This document shows positions 1 to 7,966 of a stretch of DNA of 64,000 nucleotides, one piece after another. Position 1 is the stretch's first letter, and each line of letters begins with the position of its first letter. The notes under the pieces were generated by a model. That model ran no database searches. It had not been told where the DNA came from and was given only the letters and a program-made list of their open reading frames with translations. A program made the position numbers and the translations under genes. Source of the stretch: an uncultured Bacteroidia bacterium (GTDB lineage: Bacteria > Bacteroidota > Bacteroidia > Bacteroidales > UBA932); contig CACZXH010000002.1 in assembly GCA_902785065.1 (NCBI GenBank), positions 216,250-280,249 on the forward strand, given 5' to 3'.

Positions 1-921
1 GTTCTGGTTTCCATGCAGGAGAACCATCACCGGGACGCTGCGCGCAGGGGCATTTTCCAGCAGTTCCTCCGGCCAGTACTCGTACCAGAGTTGCTTGGGG
101 GCATCCTGTCCGCGCTGGCCCCTTCCTACGGGCTGTTCCACGATGACCCGCTTGATGCCCAGGGATTCGCAATCCAGATAGGGTTCCAGCTCATAGGAGC
201 CGTACTGGCCGAACTGCGCACCCTCGTAATGGGTATGGTTGTAATTGTTATACCGATAGTTGCGGCCCAGCACTTCTTTCCAGGCCCCGGCGAAGACCTC
301 CTTCAGGGACGCCTTTTCGGCCGGGTTCACAACCACCTTCAGCAGGGGTTCATCGGCGTGGGCGGCGACGGCGGCCTGGTAAGGCTTCGCCACCTTCGCG
401 ACCCCCTTCCCCGCGATGTACGCGGGCACGCCGGCCGCATCGACCGTCTTGCCGGGCTTGCCGCCCATCGACAGGATGCCTGCAATCTGCCCGCCTGCCT
501 TCGGGGCGATCACCTGGTTGACGAACGTCGCCCCCTGTCCGATGCCCACGACCTTGAGGTTCCCCGGGCCACGGTTGGCGTTGAAGAGGTTCACGAATGC
601 CTCGAAGTCCGCATTGGCGGCATACTGGTCCCCGACGGGGTTGACCACCATCGCCGTGCCGTATTCACTGTCCAGCAGCGGCTGGATATCCAGTTCCTGC
701 AGCAGGGCCTCCGCACCGGCCTTGTCCAGCTTTCCATCCGGATAGATGAAAAAAACAGGGGTAAAGTTGTACGAACGGCCTTCTGCGCGGGTAGGACCGC
801 CATACTGGATGGTACTGGTGGCGCGGGCTGTCAGGATGACCTGCTGCGGCATCCGGCCCGGCTGGGCAAACGCCCCGACGGTCACCGTCAGGACGAAAGC
901 CATGCAAAGAAATCGTTTCAT
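1..921 (-). CDS. Secreted alpha/beta-hydrolase (esterase/depolymerase-like), 3' end outside the window
   Basis: The frame is open from an ATG at 921 to the window edge, giving 307 residues. Residues 1-20 (MKRFLCMAFVLTVTVGAFAQ) form a signal peptide, so the protein is exported. Residues 40-200 contain a possible degenerate nucleophile elbow (VVGIGQGAT, Gln where Ser is expected). The last visible residues, VPVMVLLHGNQN, look like the first strand and oxyanion-hole turn (HGN) of a PHB-depolymerase/feruloyl-esterase-like hydrolase, so the catalytic part lies beyond the edge. The family call is inferred from these two motifs; the substrate is unknown, and nearby xylan genes make a plant-wall ester plausible. 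It is divergent from the SGNH gene that starts at 1047. Confidence 0.6.
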   Translation of the reverse strand, partial: MKRFLCMAFVLTVTVGAFAQPGRMPQQVILTARATSTIQYGGPTRAEGRSYNFTPVFFIYPDGKLDKAGAEALLQELDIQPLLDSEYGTAMVVNPVGDQYAANADFEAFVNLFNANRGPGNLKVVGIGQGATFVNQVIAPKAGGQIAGILSMGGKPGKTVDAAGVPAYIAGKGVAKVAKPYQAAVAAHADEPLLKVVVNPAEKASLKEVFAGAWKEVLGRNYRYNNYNHTHYEGAQFGQYGSYELEPYLDCESLGIKRVIVEQPVGRGQRGQDAPKQLWYEYWPEELLENAPARSVPVMVLLHGNQN

Positions 922-1026
922 ATCGCGTATCGCATTGTGTCTGTCGCAAAAGTACCGATTAATTCCGGGAAAGGTTTGCACCTGCGACAAACTATTTTCC
1001 CCTATGTAAAACAAGGGAAATTTACG

Positions 1027-1034
1027 TATATTTG
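1027..1034 (+). promoter_or_regulatory. Bacteroidetes -7 box (TATATTTG) for the SGNH hydrolase gene
   Basis: TATATTTG fits the TAnnTTTG consensus and ends 12 nt before the ATG at 1047. No good TTTG -33 box is visible. The transcript would have a very short leader. Confidence 0.5.
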
Positions 1035-1046
1035 CAACTGTTGCCT

Positions 1047-1916
1047 ATGAAAAGAATAACGATTCTCGTACTCCTGTCGCTCTGCGTCCTGTCCGTCCGT
1101 GCGCAGAACCGGTTCCGGGCGGCCGTCATCGAGCCGGCGGCGCCGACGGCGGAGACCGGCCTGGTCCGGCATCCCTGGACAGGCAAGAAGGTCCTGTTCA
1201 TCGGGGATTCCATCAGCGACTGCGTCGCCTCCCACATCGTGGACCGCCACTATTACGACTGGCTCTCGGACTGGCTGGGCATCACTGCCTACGTGCCTGC
1301 CATCAGCGGCTGGGAAATGAAGCACGTGGAAACCGAGGTCCGGATGTTTCAAGAAACCGCCCCCGGCGTGCAGCCGGACATGATCTGCATCTTCCTGGGA
1401 ACCAATGATTACAATGCAGGCATCCCCATCGGGGAATGGTATACAGAAGCCGTGGAAGAGGTAGAAGCGGCCGTGGGCGAGCCCAAACGGGTTTTCCAGC
1501 GGCTCCACCGCACATTCGTCTATGACGAGGGAACTTTCAAGGGCCGGATCAATCGCGCGGTCCGTCTCCTGAAAGAGGCCTTCCCAGGAACGCCCATCAC
1601 CTTCCTGACGCCCGTGCACCGCGCCCTCTTCGATGCCGGCGACGAAAATTACCAGCCCGAGGAAACCTGGCAGAACCGCATCGGCCTGTACCTGGACGCG
1701 TACGTGGACGCCATCAAGGAAGCGGCCAACGTCTGGAGCGTGAACGTCATCGACCTGCACGCCGTCTCCGGGATGTATCCCATCCTGGACGAGGATGCCG
1801 CCTTATTCTACAAGAATACGGACAAGGACCGGCTCCACCCGAACGAAGCCGGCCACCGGCGCCTGGCGGAAGTCCTCCTCTATCAGTCCCTTGTCCTCCC
1901 CTGCCGGGTAATCTAG
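1047..1916 (+). CDS. Secreted SGNH/GDSL-family hydrolase (probable carbohydrate esterase)
   Basis: This 289-residue protein begins with a signal peptide (MKRITILVLLSLCVLSVRAQ). Family blocks are visible: block I as VLFIGDSISD with the nucleophilic Ser near residue 60, block III as FLGTNDYN, and block V as DRLHPNEAGH with the catalytic Asp and His. SGNH enzymes of this kind remove acetyl or other acyl groups from glycans in the periplasm or at the cell surface. Deacetylation of xylan is inferred from the neighbouring GH10, GH43 and CE1 genes. The start is placed at ATG 1047 because the frame upstream offers only a TTG inside the promoter box. The stop codon overlaps the convergent higA stop in a shared CTAG. 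Confidence 0.85.
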   Translation: MKRITILVLLSLCVLSVRAQNRFRAAVIEPAAPTAETGLVRHPWTGKKVLFIGDSISDCVASHIVDRHYYDWLSDWLGITAYVPAISGWEMKHVETEVRMFQETAPGVQPDMICIFLGTNDYNAGIPIGEWYTEAVEEVEAAVGEPKRVFQRLHRTFVYDEGTFKGRINRAVRLLKEAFPGTPITFLTPVHRALFDAGDENYQPEETWQNRIGLYLDAYVDAIKEAANVWSVNVIDLHAVSGMYPILDEDAALFYKNTDKDRLHPNEAGHRRLAEVLLYQSLVLPCRVI

Positions 1917-2380
1917 TCAATCTTCTCCAGCGTCCATCCCAAACGGGCGGCCAACTGTTCCAGTATAGCCTGGTCACCAGACGGGATGGACAATGTATAA
2001 CGGTTCCCCAAGACGAACCCGGGATCGTTCAGTACCCAAGCAGGTGCTTCCTGAACGCCCCCATATCCGGTAACCAGGCGAGAAGTATTTTCCTTCTTTC
2101 TCTGGTTGTCCCGATTGTAACTGCTTTGCATCCGTGTCCAATAATCGGCAGATATGCCCGTCAGGCCTGATGCAATTTTCTCGGCCACGGCCGGGGTAAA
2201 AGAACGCATCCCATGGATCAATGCACTCAAGTGCGAGGGTTGCATCCCAATAAGCCCGGCAAAGGCTTTCTGGCTGATTCCCCGTTCTTTCAACTCCCGT
2301 CCCAGGATATCGCCCGGATGTACGGGAGAAGCCGAAGGGACATCGTTTACCCGATGCCAAGTCTCATCTCTTGTTTCCAT
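1913..2380 (-). CDS. higA: HigA-type antitoxin, XRE-family DNA-binding protein
   Basis: The 155-residue protein has an XRE helix-turn-helix at roughly residues 20-80 (HPGDILGRELKERGISQKAF, then a recognition helix near MQPSHLSALI), the arrangement of HigA/VapI antitoxins. Such proteins neutralise the partner toxin by binding it and repress the operon. It lies downstream of higB and overlaps it by 17 nt, the toxin-first order typical of higBA. ATG 2380 is chosen (METRDETW); in-frame ATG 2392 is an alternative. About 65 residues follow the HTH, so it is longer than a minimal HigA. Confidence 0.8.
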   Translation of the reverse strand: METRDETWHRVNDVPSASPVHPGDILGRELKERGISQKAFAGLIGMQPSHLSALIHGMRSFTPAVAEKIASGLTGISADYWTRMQSSYNRDNQRKKENTSRLVTGYGGVQEAPAWVLNDPGFVLGNRYTLSIPSGDQAILEQLAARLGWTLEKID

Positions 2381-2684
2381 AATGCGTATCATTGATCTCA
2401 ATCAGTTTAACCACAATCCCGCCATCTATCTCTTCAAAGATCAACCGATGCACATACCGGTTTGAAAGGCGGACAGATGACAATCCGGCCAACTGATGCT
2501 TCAGATGTTCGTAATGCAAGAAACTGAAGGCACTCAGCTGATCGACAGAATCGACAGACATCATGGAACGGACCGCACGGTCGAAACCACTTCTCAGTTC
2601 AGGATTCCGCGCAACCTCCTTGTATTTCCTGTTCTTCCCCGTCGAATACAGTTCAAACAGGTCACCGTCCATATATACGTCCAT
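2364..2684 (-). CDS. higB: HigB-type toxin, RelE/ParE superfamily
   Basis: This 106-residue basic protein has the HigB/RelE-like layout: an N-terminal helix (LFELYSTGKNRKYKEVARNP), then a central strand pair with NRYVHRLIFEEIDGGIVVKL, and a C-terminal segment ending EINDTHYGNKR. RelE-superfamily HigB toxins cleave mRNA on the ribosome. The family call rests on size, the pairing with the XRE antitoxin and the strand pattern; catalytic residues are not certain by eye. It is the first gene of the pair, with a -7 box at 2705-2712. Confidence 0.7.
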   Translation of the reverse strand: MDVYMDGDLFELYSTGKNRKYKEVARNPELRSGFDRAVRSMMSVDSVDQLSAFSFLHYEHLKHQLAGLSSVRLSNRYVHRLIFEEIDGGIVVKLIEINDTHYGNKR

Positions 2685-2704
2685 CTCTCTGCTCAGTTCA
2701 TGGA

Positions 2705-2750
2705 CAAATATACGGATTAATCGATAATTATCATAACTATTATGATAATT
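2705..2750 (-). promoter_or_regulatory. higBA promoter with perfect 11-bp inverted-repeat operator
   Basis: On the minus strand TATATTTG (2712-2705) is a -7 box 20 nt before the higB ATG. Just upstream, AATTATCATAA (2726-2736) and TTATGATAATT (2740-2750) form a perfect inverted repeat around CTA, covering the expected -33 position. This is where an antitoxin repressor would bind. There is no T-tract, so a terminator for the GH94 gene is less likely. Confidence 0.55.
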
Positions 2751-2790
2751 TTACCGAATAAACGGATCCCTCCTCCCAAGAAAGAGCCTG

Positions 2791-5181
2791 TCAGCAATCC
2801 ACTTCCAGCGTCTGCTTTCCGGGCTTGTAAGGGATGAATACCTTCCCTCCCTTGCCCGCATTGCGGATGATGAGGTCGTATTCGGCGTCGCGGAAGCGGC
2901 GGTGGATGCGGTAGGTACCGATGGGGATGCAAGGTTCGACGAGCAGGCCGTCGAACTGCGGCTTGATGCCCAGCAGGGCCTCGCTCACGGCCTTCCAGGT
3001 CCAGGCGGCCGTGCCCGTGAGCCAGCTGTTCTTGCCTTCGCCGGGCTTTTCGGCGTCCTTTCCGGCCACCATCTGGCAGAAGACGTAAGGCTCGATCTTG
3101 CGGAGCTCCTGGTCCTTCGTGAAGGCCGGCGTAATCTTCTGATAGTGCCGCCAGGCGTCCTCCGCGCGGCCGGCCATGGCCTCGCCGATGATCACCCAGG
3201 GATTGTTGTGGCAGAAGATGCCGGCGTTCTCCTTGTAGCCCTGCGGGTAGGAGCTGATCTCGCCGTAGTCGATATAGTACTTCGTGTAAGCCGGGTTGTT
3301 CAGGACCAGGCCGTACTCGCATTCCAGATACTTCTTCGCGGAATCCAAAGCCTTGTCGCAGAGGCCTTCCCCGGCGCCGATGCGGGCCATCGTGCACCAG
3401 CCCTGGCTCTCGATGAACACCTTGCCTTCCTCGCACTCCTTGGAGCCGATCTTCCGACCGTAATAGTCATACGCGCGGAGGAACCATTCGCCGTCCCAGC
3501 CGTATTTCTTCACGGCCTTCTCCATCGCATCGACGGATTCCTTGACGCCCAGGACATACTCCGGATCCGCCGCGACGGACGGATGCGAGAGCAGTTCCAC
3601 GAAGTCCTTGCCCTCGGCCACGAACAGGCCGGCGATCATGAGGGATTCCGCCTTCGAGCCTTCGGTCTTGTTCTCGGTGGTCTGGAAGGACTCGTCGGGG
3701 TTGTCGGAGAAGCAGTTCAGGTTCAGGCAGTCGTTCCAGTCGGCCCGGCCGATGAGCGGGAGGCCGTGAGGGCCAAGATTGTCCGTCACATGCTTGAAGC
3801 TGATTTTCAGGTGCTCCAGCAGCGACACCTCGGTTCCGGGCTGGTTGTCGAAGGGAACCGGCTCGTTCAGAATGCCGAAATCCCCCGTCTCCCGGATATA
3901 AGCGACGGTGCCGAAAATGAGCCATAGCGGGTCGTCATTGAAACCGCCGCCGATGTCGTTATTGCCTCGCTTAGTAAGGGGCTGGTACTGGTGGTAGCAG
4001 CCGCCGTCCGGGAACTGCGTGGAGGCGATGTCGATGATGCGCTGCCGGGCGCGGTCCGGGATGAGGTGGACGATGCCCGCGAGGTCCTGGTTGGAGTCAC
4101 GGAAGCCCATGCCCCGGCCGATGCCGCTCTCGAAATAGCTGGCGCTCCGGCTGAAGAAGAACGTGATCATGCACTGGTACTGGTTCCAGACGTTCACGGT
4201 CCGGTCCAGCTCCGGGACCTCGGATTCCACGATGAAGCGGTCCAGGAGGTCGTCCCAGAACGCCCGCAGCTGCGCGAAGGCCGCATCGACCTGCGCCCCG
4301 GTAGCGAACGCGTCCATCATCGCCTGCGCCTTCGCCTTGTTGATGATTTGCGGAGCGACGAACTTCTCCTCGGGCGCATTCTCCACATACCCCAGGACGA
4401 AGATGAGCTCCTCCGAGGCGCCGGGTTCGAGCGTCAAATCGAACCGGTGCGAGGCGACGGGACTCCAGCCATGGGCCACGGAGTTCCCGGAGGTGCCTGC
4501 GAGGACCTGCTGAGGGGCATTGAAGCCATTGTACATGCCGATGAAGGTTTCCCGGTCGGTATCGAAGCCGTCGAAAGCGCGGTTCACGCCGAAGAAGGCG
4601 TAATGGTCGCGGCGCTCGCGGTATTCGGTCTTGTGATATAGGACGTTCCCCTCGATTTCCACCTGGCCGGTGGACAGGTTCCGCTGGAAGTTCTCCATGT
4701 CCGTCGAGGCATTCCAGAGGCACCATTCCACGAAGGAATAGAGCTGGAAGGTCTTCTTCACCGCGCCCGTGTTCGTGAGTTTCACCCGGTGCACCTCGCA
4801 GCGGTGGCCGATGGGCACGAAGAAAAGGACATCGGCCTTCAGGCCGTCCTTCTCTCCCGTCACGCGGGTATAGCCCATGCCGTGCCGGCACTCATAGAAG
4901 TCCAGCGGCGTCTTGCAGGGCTTCCAGCCCGGGTTCCAGACAGTGTCGCCGTCCTTGATGTAATAATAGCGCCCGCCATCGTCCATCGGCACCCCGTTGT
5001 AGCGGTACCGCAGGATCCGGCGGAACTTGGCGTCCTTGCAGAAGCAGTAGCCGCCGGCGGTGTTGGAAATGAGGGAGAAGAAATCTTCCGTGCCCATATA
5101 GTTGATCCAGGGCCACGGGGTGGCGGGATCCGTGATGACGTACTCGCGGTGCGCGTCGTCGAAATGTCCGAAACTTTTCAT
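2791..5181 (-). CDS. GH94-family glycoside phosphorylase (cellobiose/cellodextrin phosphorylase type)
   Basis: This 796-residue cytoplasmic protein (no signal peptide) has the hallmarks of GH94: an N-terminal beta-sandwich domain starting [16 protein letters not shown] with [10 protein letters not shown], and an (alpha/alpha)6 barrel with [11 protein letters not shown] and [11 protein letters not shown], the latter carrying the proposed catalytic Asp. GH94 enzymes split beta-linked gluco-oligosaccharides with phosphate, giving glucose 1-phosphate and saving ATP. Cellobiose is the likeliest substrate, but chitobiose or beta-1,2-glucan activity cannot be excluded. Start ATG 5181 follows a promoter at 5203-5233. 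The AraC gene upstream, on the same strand, is the probable regulator. Confidence 0.9.
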   Translation of the reverse strand: MKSFGHFDDAHREYVITDPATPWPWINYMGTEDFFSLISNTAGGYCFCKDAKFRRILRYRYNGVPMDDGGRYYYIKDGDTVWNPGWKPCKTPLDFYECRHGMGYTRVTGEKDGLKADVLFFVPIGHRCEVHRVKLTNTGAVKKTFQLYSFVEWCLWNASTDMENFQRNLSTGQVEIEGNVLYHKTEYRERRDHYAFFGVNRAFDGFDTDRETFIGMYNGFNAPQQVLAGTSGNSVAHGWSPVASHRFDLTLEPGASEELIFVLGYVENAPEEKFVAPQIINKAKAQAMMDAFATGAQVDAAFAQLRAFWDDLLDRFIVESEVPELDRTVNVWNQYQCMITFFFSRSASYFESGIGRGMGFRDSNQDLAGIVHLIPDRARQRIIDIASTQFPDGGCYHQYQPLTKRGNNDIGGGFNDDPLWLIFGTVAYIRETGDFGILNEPVPFDNQPGTEVSLLEHLKISFKHVTDNLGPHGLPLIGRADWNDCLNLNCFSDNPDESFQTTENKTEGSKAESLMIAGLFVAEGKDFVELLSHPSVAADPEYVLGVKESVDAMEKAVKKYGWDGEWFLRAYDYYGRKIGSKECEEGKVFIESQGWCTMARIGAGEGLCDKALDSAKKYLECEYGLVLNNPAYTKYYIDYGEISSYPQGYKENAGIFCHNNPWVIIGEAMAGRAEDAWRHYQKITPAFTKDQELRKIEPYVFCQMVAGKDAEKPGEGKNSWLTGTAAWTWKAVSEALLGIKPQFDGLLVEPCIPIGTYRIHRRFRDAEYDLIIRNAGKGGKVFIPYKPGKQTLEVDC

Positions 5182-5202
5182 CGTTGGCTGCAATAGATTA
5201 AT

Positions 5203-5233
5203 CAAAGATACGGTTTTCCCGCCAGCTTTCAAA
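5203..5233 (-). promoter_or_regulatory. Promoter of the GH94 gene
   Basis: On the minus strand TTTG (5233-5230), 19 nt, then TATCTTTG (5210-5203) fits the Bacteroidetes consensus. It lies in the 57-nt gap after the AraC gene, so the phosphorylase can be transcribed independently. Confidence 0.75.
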
Positions 5234-5238
5234 ACGCG

Positions 5239-6174
5239 CTATCCCAGCATGTACGCCCGGGGCGTCTGGCCGGTAGCCTTCCGGAAATAGCGGCAGAAAT
5301 AGGAGGGCGACGGGAAATGCAGGAGGTCACTGACCTGCTGGATGTTGTACTTCCCTTCCTTGAGCAGGGCTTCCGCCTCGGCGATCACATTTTCCTGGAT
5401 GACCAGGAGCGCCTTCTTTCCGGCGACCTTGCTGACGATGCGGGAGAGGTATTTCGGGGTGATGCAGAGCTCCCGGGCATAGTAGTCCAGGTCGCGGTGC
5501 TCCAGGCACCGGGCCTGGACGAGCCGGATGAAATCCTGCGTGACGGTCATCTCGCGGGGAACCCGCGTCCGCCGGTCTGTCCTTTCCACCACGAGCCGCG
5601 CCAGGCCGCCGCTGAACATCTGCGCGGCGCCGCTGATGATGTCGTCCTGGAAATCATAGTCCGGACCGCCGCTCGCCACATGGATCAGAACCCGGATCAG
5701 ATGCATATAGCGATCCATCCGCTCCTGGTCCATGGTCAGGACGAAGGGGGCGATCATCGACGCCTTGAGGATCTTCGCGGAGCGGGAAGTCATGGCGGAG
5801 AAGAGCTTTCCGTCGTTGTAGCCGAAGAGGATGTACCGGGTTCCCGCCTGCCAGTTCAGGTCCCGGAGGAGCGTCGCCGAGGGAATCAACAGGACGGACC
5901 GGTTCGTGATGCGGAACGTTTCCGTGTTGAGGATGCAGTCCACCACGCCGGTTTCCACGAACAGGATCGCGTTGAAGCCGATCCGGTAGGGAAACTCCAG
6001 CCAGTTCGGGCGCAGGGTGCGCGTGGGCCTCCCCTTCTCCAGGAGGGCGGCGATGCCCGGCGGGAGCCGGATGGAGAGGTTGTCGGAAATGACGAATTCG
6101 TCCTTTACGTACAAGGTTTTCGAAGTCCGGGGCACCATGTCCAGGTGCAGGGTCTTGTCAAGCGGATGTTCCAT
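5239..6174 (-). CDS. AraC-family transcriptional regulator
   Basis: The 311-residue protein carries a C-terminal AraC DNA-binding domain with two helix-turn-helix units (ELCITPKYLSRIVSKVAGKK and QVSDLLHFPSPSYFCRYFRK) and the closing GQTPRAYM motif. The N-terminal 180 residues look like a cupin-type sensing domain (FPYRIGFNAILFVETGVVDC). Such proteins control sugar-use genes in response to a ligand. ATG 6174 is chosen because it aligns with the usual family N-terminus; the upstream extension runs through the promoter. It sits just upstream of the GH94 gene on the same strand and divergent from the acyl-CoA ligase, so either could be its target. Confidence 0.85.
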   Translation of the reverse strand: MEHPLDKTLHLDMVPRTSKTLYVKDEFVISDNLSIRLPPGIAALLEKGRPTRTLRPNWLEFPYRIGFNAILFVETGVVDCILNTETFRITNRSVLLIPSATLLRDLNWQAGTRYILFGYNDGKLFSAMTSRSAKILKASMIAPFVLTMDQERMDRYMHLIRVLIHVASGGPDYDFQDDIISGAAQMFSGGLARLVVERTDRRTRVPREMTVTQDFIRLVQARCLEHRDLDYYARELCITPKYLSRIVSKVAGKKALLVIQENVIAEAEALLKEGKYNIQQVSDLLHFPSPSYFCRYFRKATGQTPRAYMLG

Positions 6175-6212
6175 AAGGGCACAAAAATGTTTATTTTTCC
6201 CACATCGTTTTC

Positions 6213-6229
6213 GCAAAGTTACAAATATA
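6213..6229 (-). promoter_or_regulatory. Two overlapping candidate -7 boxes for the AraC gene
   Basis: On the minus strand TATATTTG (6229-6222) and TAACTTTG (6220-6213) both match TAnnTTTG, about 40 nt before the AraC start. A TTGT at 6247-6244 is only a weak -33. Confidence 0.45.
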
Positions 6230-6270
6230 TTTTCATATTTCCCACAAGAACAACCCATTTTCTGCCATAA

Positions 6271-6302
6271 TTTGTCCAAAATCTACCCGTTTCCTAATTT
6301 TG
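6271..6302 (+). promoter_or_regulatory. Promoter of the acyl-CoA ligase gene
   Basis: TTTG (6271-6274), 20 nt, then TAATTTTG (6295-6302) fits the consensus. ATG 6326 follows 23 nt downstream. It is divergent from the AraC promoter within the same 151-nt gap. Confidence 0.75.
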
Positions 6303-6325
6303 TTCTGCAACTGGAAAACGGAAAA

Positions 6326-7948
6326 ATGGACAATTTCAAGCAGATATTCGAATCGCGCTATACCTGGATCGAGGGCTTCCTGCGCAACGTGCGGCGGTAC
6401 GGGAACCGCCCCGCGATGATTTCGCCCGCCGACGGACGGAGCTGGACCTACCGGGAGCTGGACCGCGAATGCAACCGCTTCGCCAACGCCCTGATGGACG
6501 CCGGCCTCCAGAAGGGAGATGTCTTGATGATGCAGCTGGGCAACTGTCCGGAATTCGCCATCGGCTATGTCGCCGCCCACAAGACGGGCGCCATCTGCTG
6601 TCCCGTCAGCTTCCGTTTCAGCCCGGGCGAACTGGCCTGGAGCATCGACGACTCCCGCCCGAAGGCGCTCTTGTTCTGCGCCCCCTGCCGGGAAACCGTG
6701 GAGCATGCACTGAGCCTGGCCCATCACCGGCCGGAAATCCTCCTGGCCATCGGGGACGGCACACCGTGGGGGGCCTCCTCCTATGCGGCCTTCATTGAAA
6801 GCGCGTCGGAGGCCGAGCCGGACGTGGACCACAATATTTATGACGAGACGGCCCGCCTCTATACGTCCGGCACCACCGGCCATCCCAAGGCCATTCCGCT
6901 CACGAGCATCAACGAAGTCCTGTCCGCACATGACGTGATGATCCATTTCCCGATGAGCTACCGCGACGTGACGATGAACACCACGCCGTGGTTCCATCGC
7001 GGCGGCCTTCACTGCGCGGGCCCCTGCCCGGCCTTCTATGCCGGCGCGGCCATCGTGGTCCTTCCGAAGTTCGACGCTAAGACGGCGCTCGAGTACGTCT
7101 CCCGGTACGGCATCACCTTCCTCGTGGGGGTTCCCACGGTCCTCGGCAGTCTGGCCGACGAACAGGAAGAGGCATCGCACGATATATCTTCCCTCAAGGG
7201 AATCGTCACCATGGGCAGTCCCCTGGAGAAAGCGGCCTGCATCCGCTACCAGCGCGTGCTCACCCCGAATATCTTCAACGGCTACGGCACCACGGAAACG
7301 TTCTGGAACACATTCCTCCGCCCCTTCGACCTGCCGGAAGGAGCCGGTTCCGCCGGCGCTTCCTGTGTCGATGACGACGTGCGTGTGGTCCGCCTCCATG
7401 ACGGCCGCCGCACCGAACCCGACGACCTGGCCGCCCAGGACGGTCTCGAGATCGGCGAGGTCATCCTCTCCTCCCCCGCCAAATCACCCTACCTCTATTA
7501 CGACAACGAGTCCGAGACGGAGCGCAAGTACTACAAGGGTTTCCTCTACACCAACGACCTCGCGACCTGGGACGGGAAGGGTTTCATCACCATCGTCGGC
7601 CGCCGCGACGACATGATCATCTCCTCCGGTGAAAACATTTATCCCACCGAGGTTGAGGCCGTCCTCGCCATGAATCCGAAGGTCAAGGACTGCGTCGTGA
7701 CATCCGTGCCCGACAAGGTCCGGGGACAGCTGGTGACAGCCTACATCGTTCCGAAGGACGGTGCCCTGACCGTCGGGGAACTGGACGATTTCTGCAAGGA
7801 AAGCCCCTACATCGCCAACTTCAAGCGGCCCCGCTACTATCGTTTCGTGGACTCCGTCCCCTACACGGCCACCGGCAAAAAACGCCACGTGGAAGCCCGT
7901 GAAAACGCAGCAGCAGACCTCGCGAAAGGCCTGCTGCAAGCGGTGTAG
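6326..7948 (+). CDS. AMP-dependent acyl/aryl-CoA ligase
   Basis: This 540-residue cytoplasmic enzyme has the ordered motifs of the ANL superfamily: the phosphate loop YTSGTTGHPKAIPLT (near residue 180), GYGTTE (near 315), the hinge region YTNDLATWDGKGF followed by GRRDDMIISSGENIYPTEVE, and the adenylation Lys in PYTATGKKRH. It should activate a carboxylic acid as acyl-AMP and pass it to CoA. The substrate cannot be read from sequence: fatty acids are usual, but nearby CE1-type esterases make a hydroxycinnamate released from xylan an appealing inference. ATG 6326 fits the promoter; upstream in-frame sequence belongs to the AraC gene. It converges on the GH43 gene with an 18-nt gap. Confidence 0.85.
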   Translation: MDNFKQIFESRYTWIEGFLRNVRRYGNRPAMISPADGRSWTYRELDRECNRFANALMDAGLQKGDVLMMQLGNCPEFAIGYVAAHKTGAICCPVSFRFSPGELAWSIDDSRPKALLFCAPCRETVEHALSLAHHRPEILLAIGDGTPWGASSYAAFIESASEAEPDVDHNIYDETARLYTSGTTGHPKAIPLTSINEVLSAHDVMIHFPMSYRDVTMNTTPWFHRGGLHCAGPCPAFYAGAAIVVLPKFDAKTALEYVSRYGITFLVGVPTVLGSLADEQEEASHDISSLKGIVTMGSPLEKAACIRYQRVLTPNIFNGYGTTETFWNTFLRPFDLPEGAGSAGASCVDDDVRVVRLHDGRRTEPDDLAAQDGLEIGEVILSSPAKSPYLYYDNESETERKYYKGFLYTNDLATWDGKGFITIVGRRDDMIISSGENIYPTEVEAVLAMNPKVKDCVVTSVPDKVRGQLVTAYIVPKDGALTVGELDDFCKESPYIANFKRPRYYRFVDSVPYTATGKKRHVEARENAAADLAKGLLQAV

Positions 7949-7966
7949 TATCCCGTAATACGGGCC

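Noticed and set aside
13-1050. A 345-codon plus-strand frame at the window start
   Set aside because: The opposite strand encodes a protein with signal peptide and hydrolase motif that runs off the edge.
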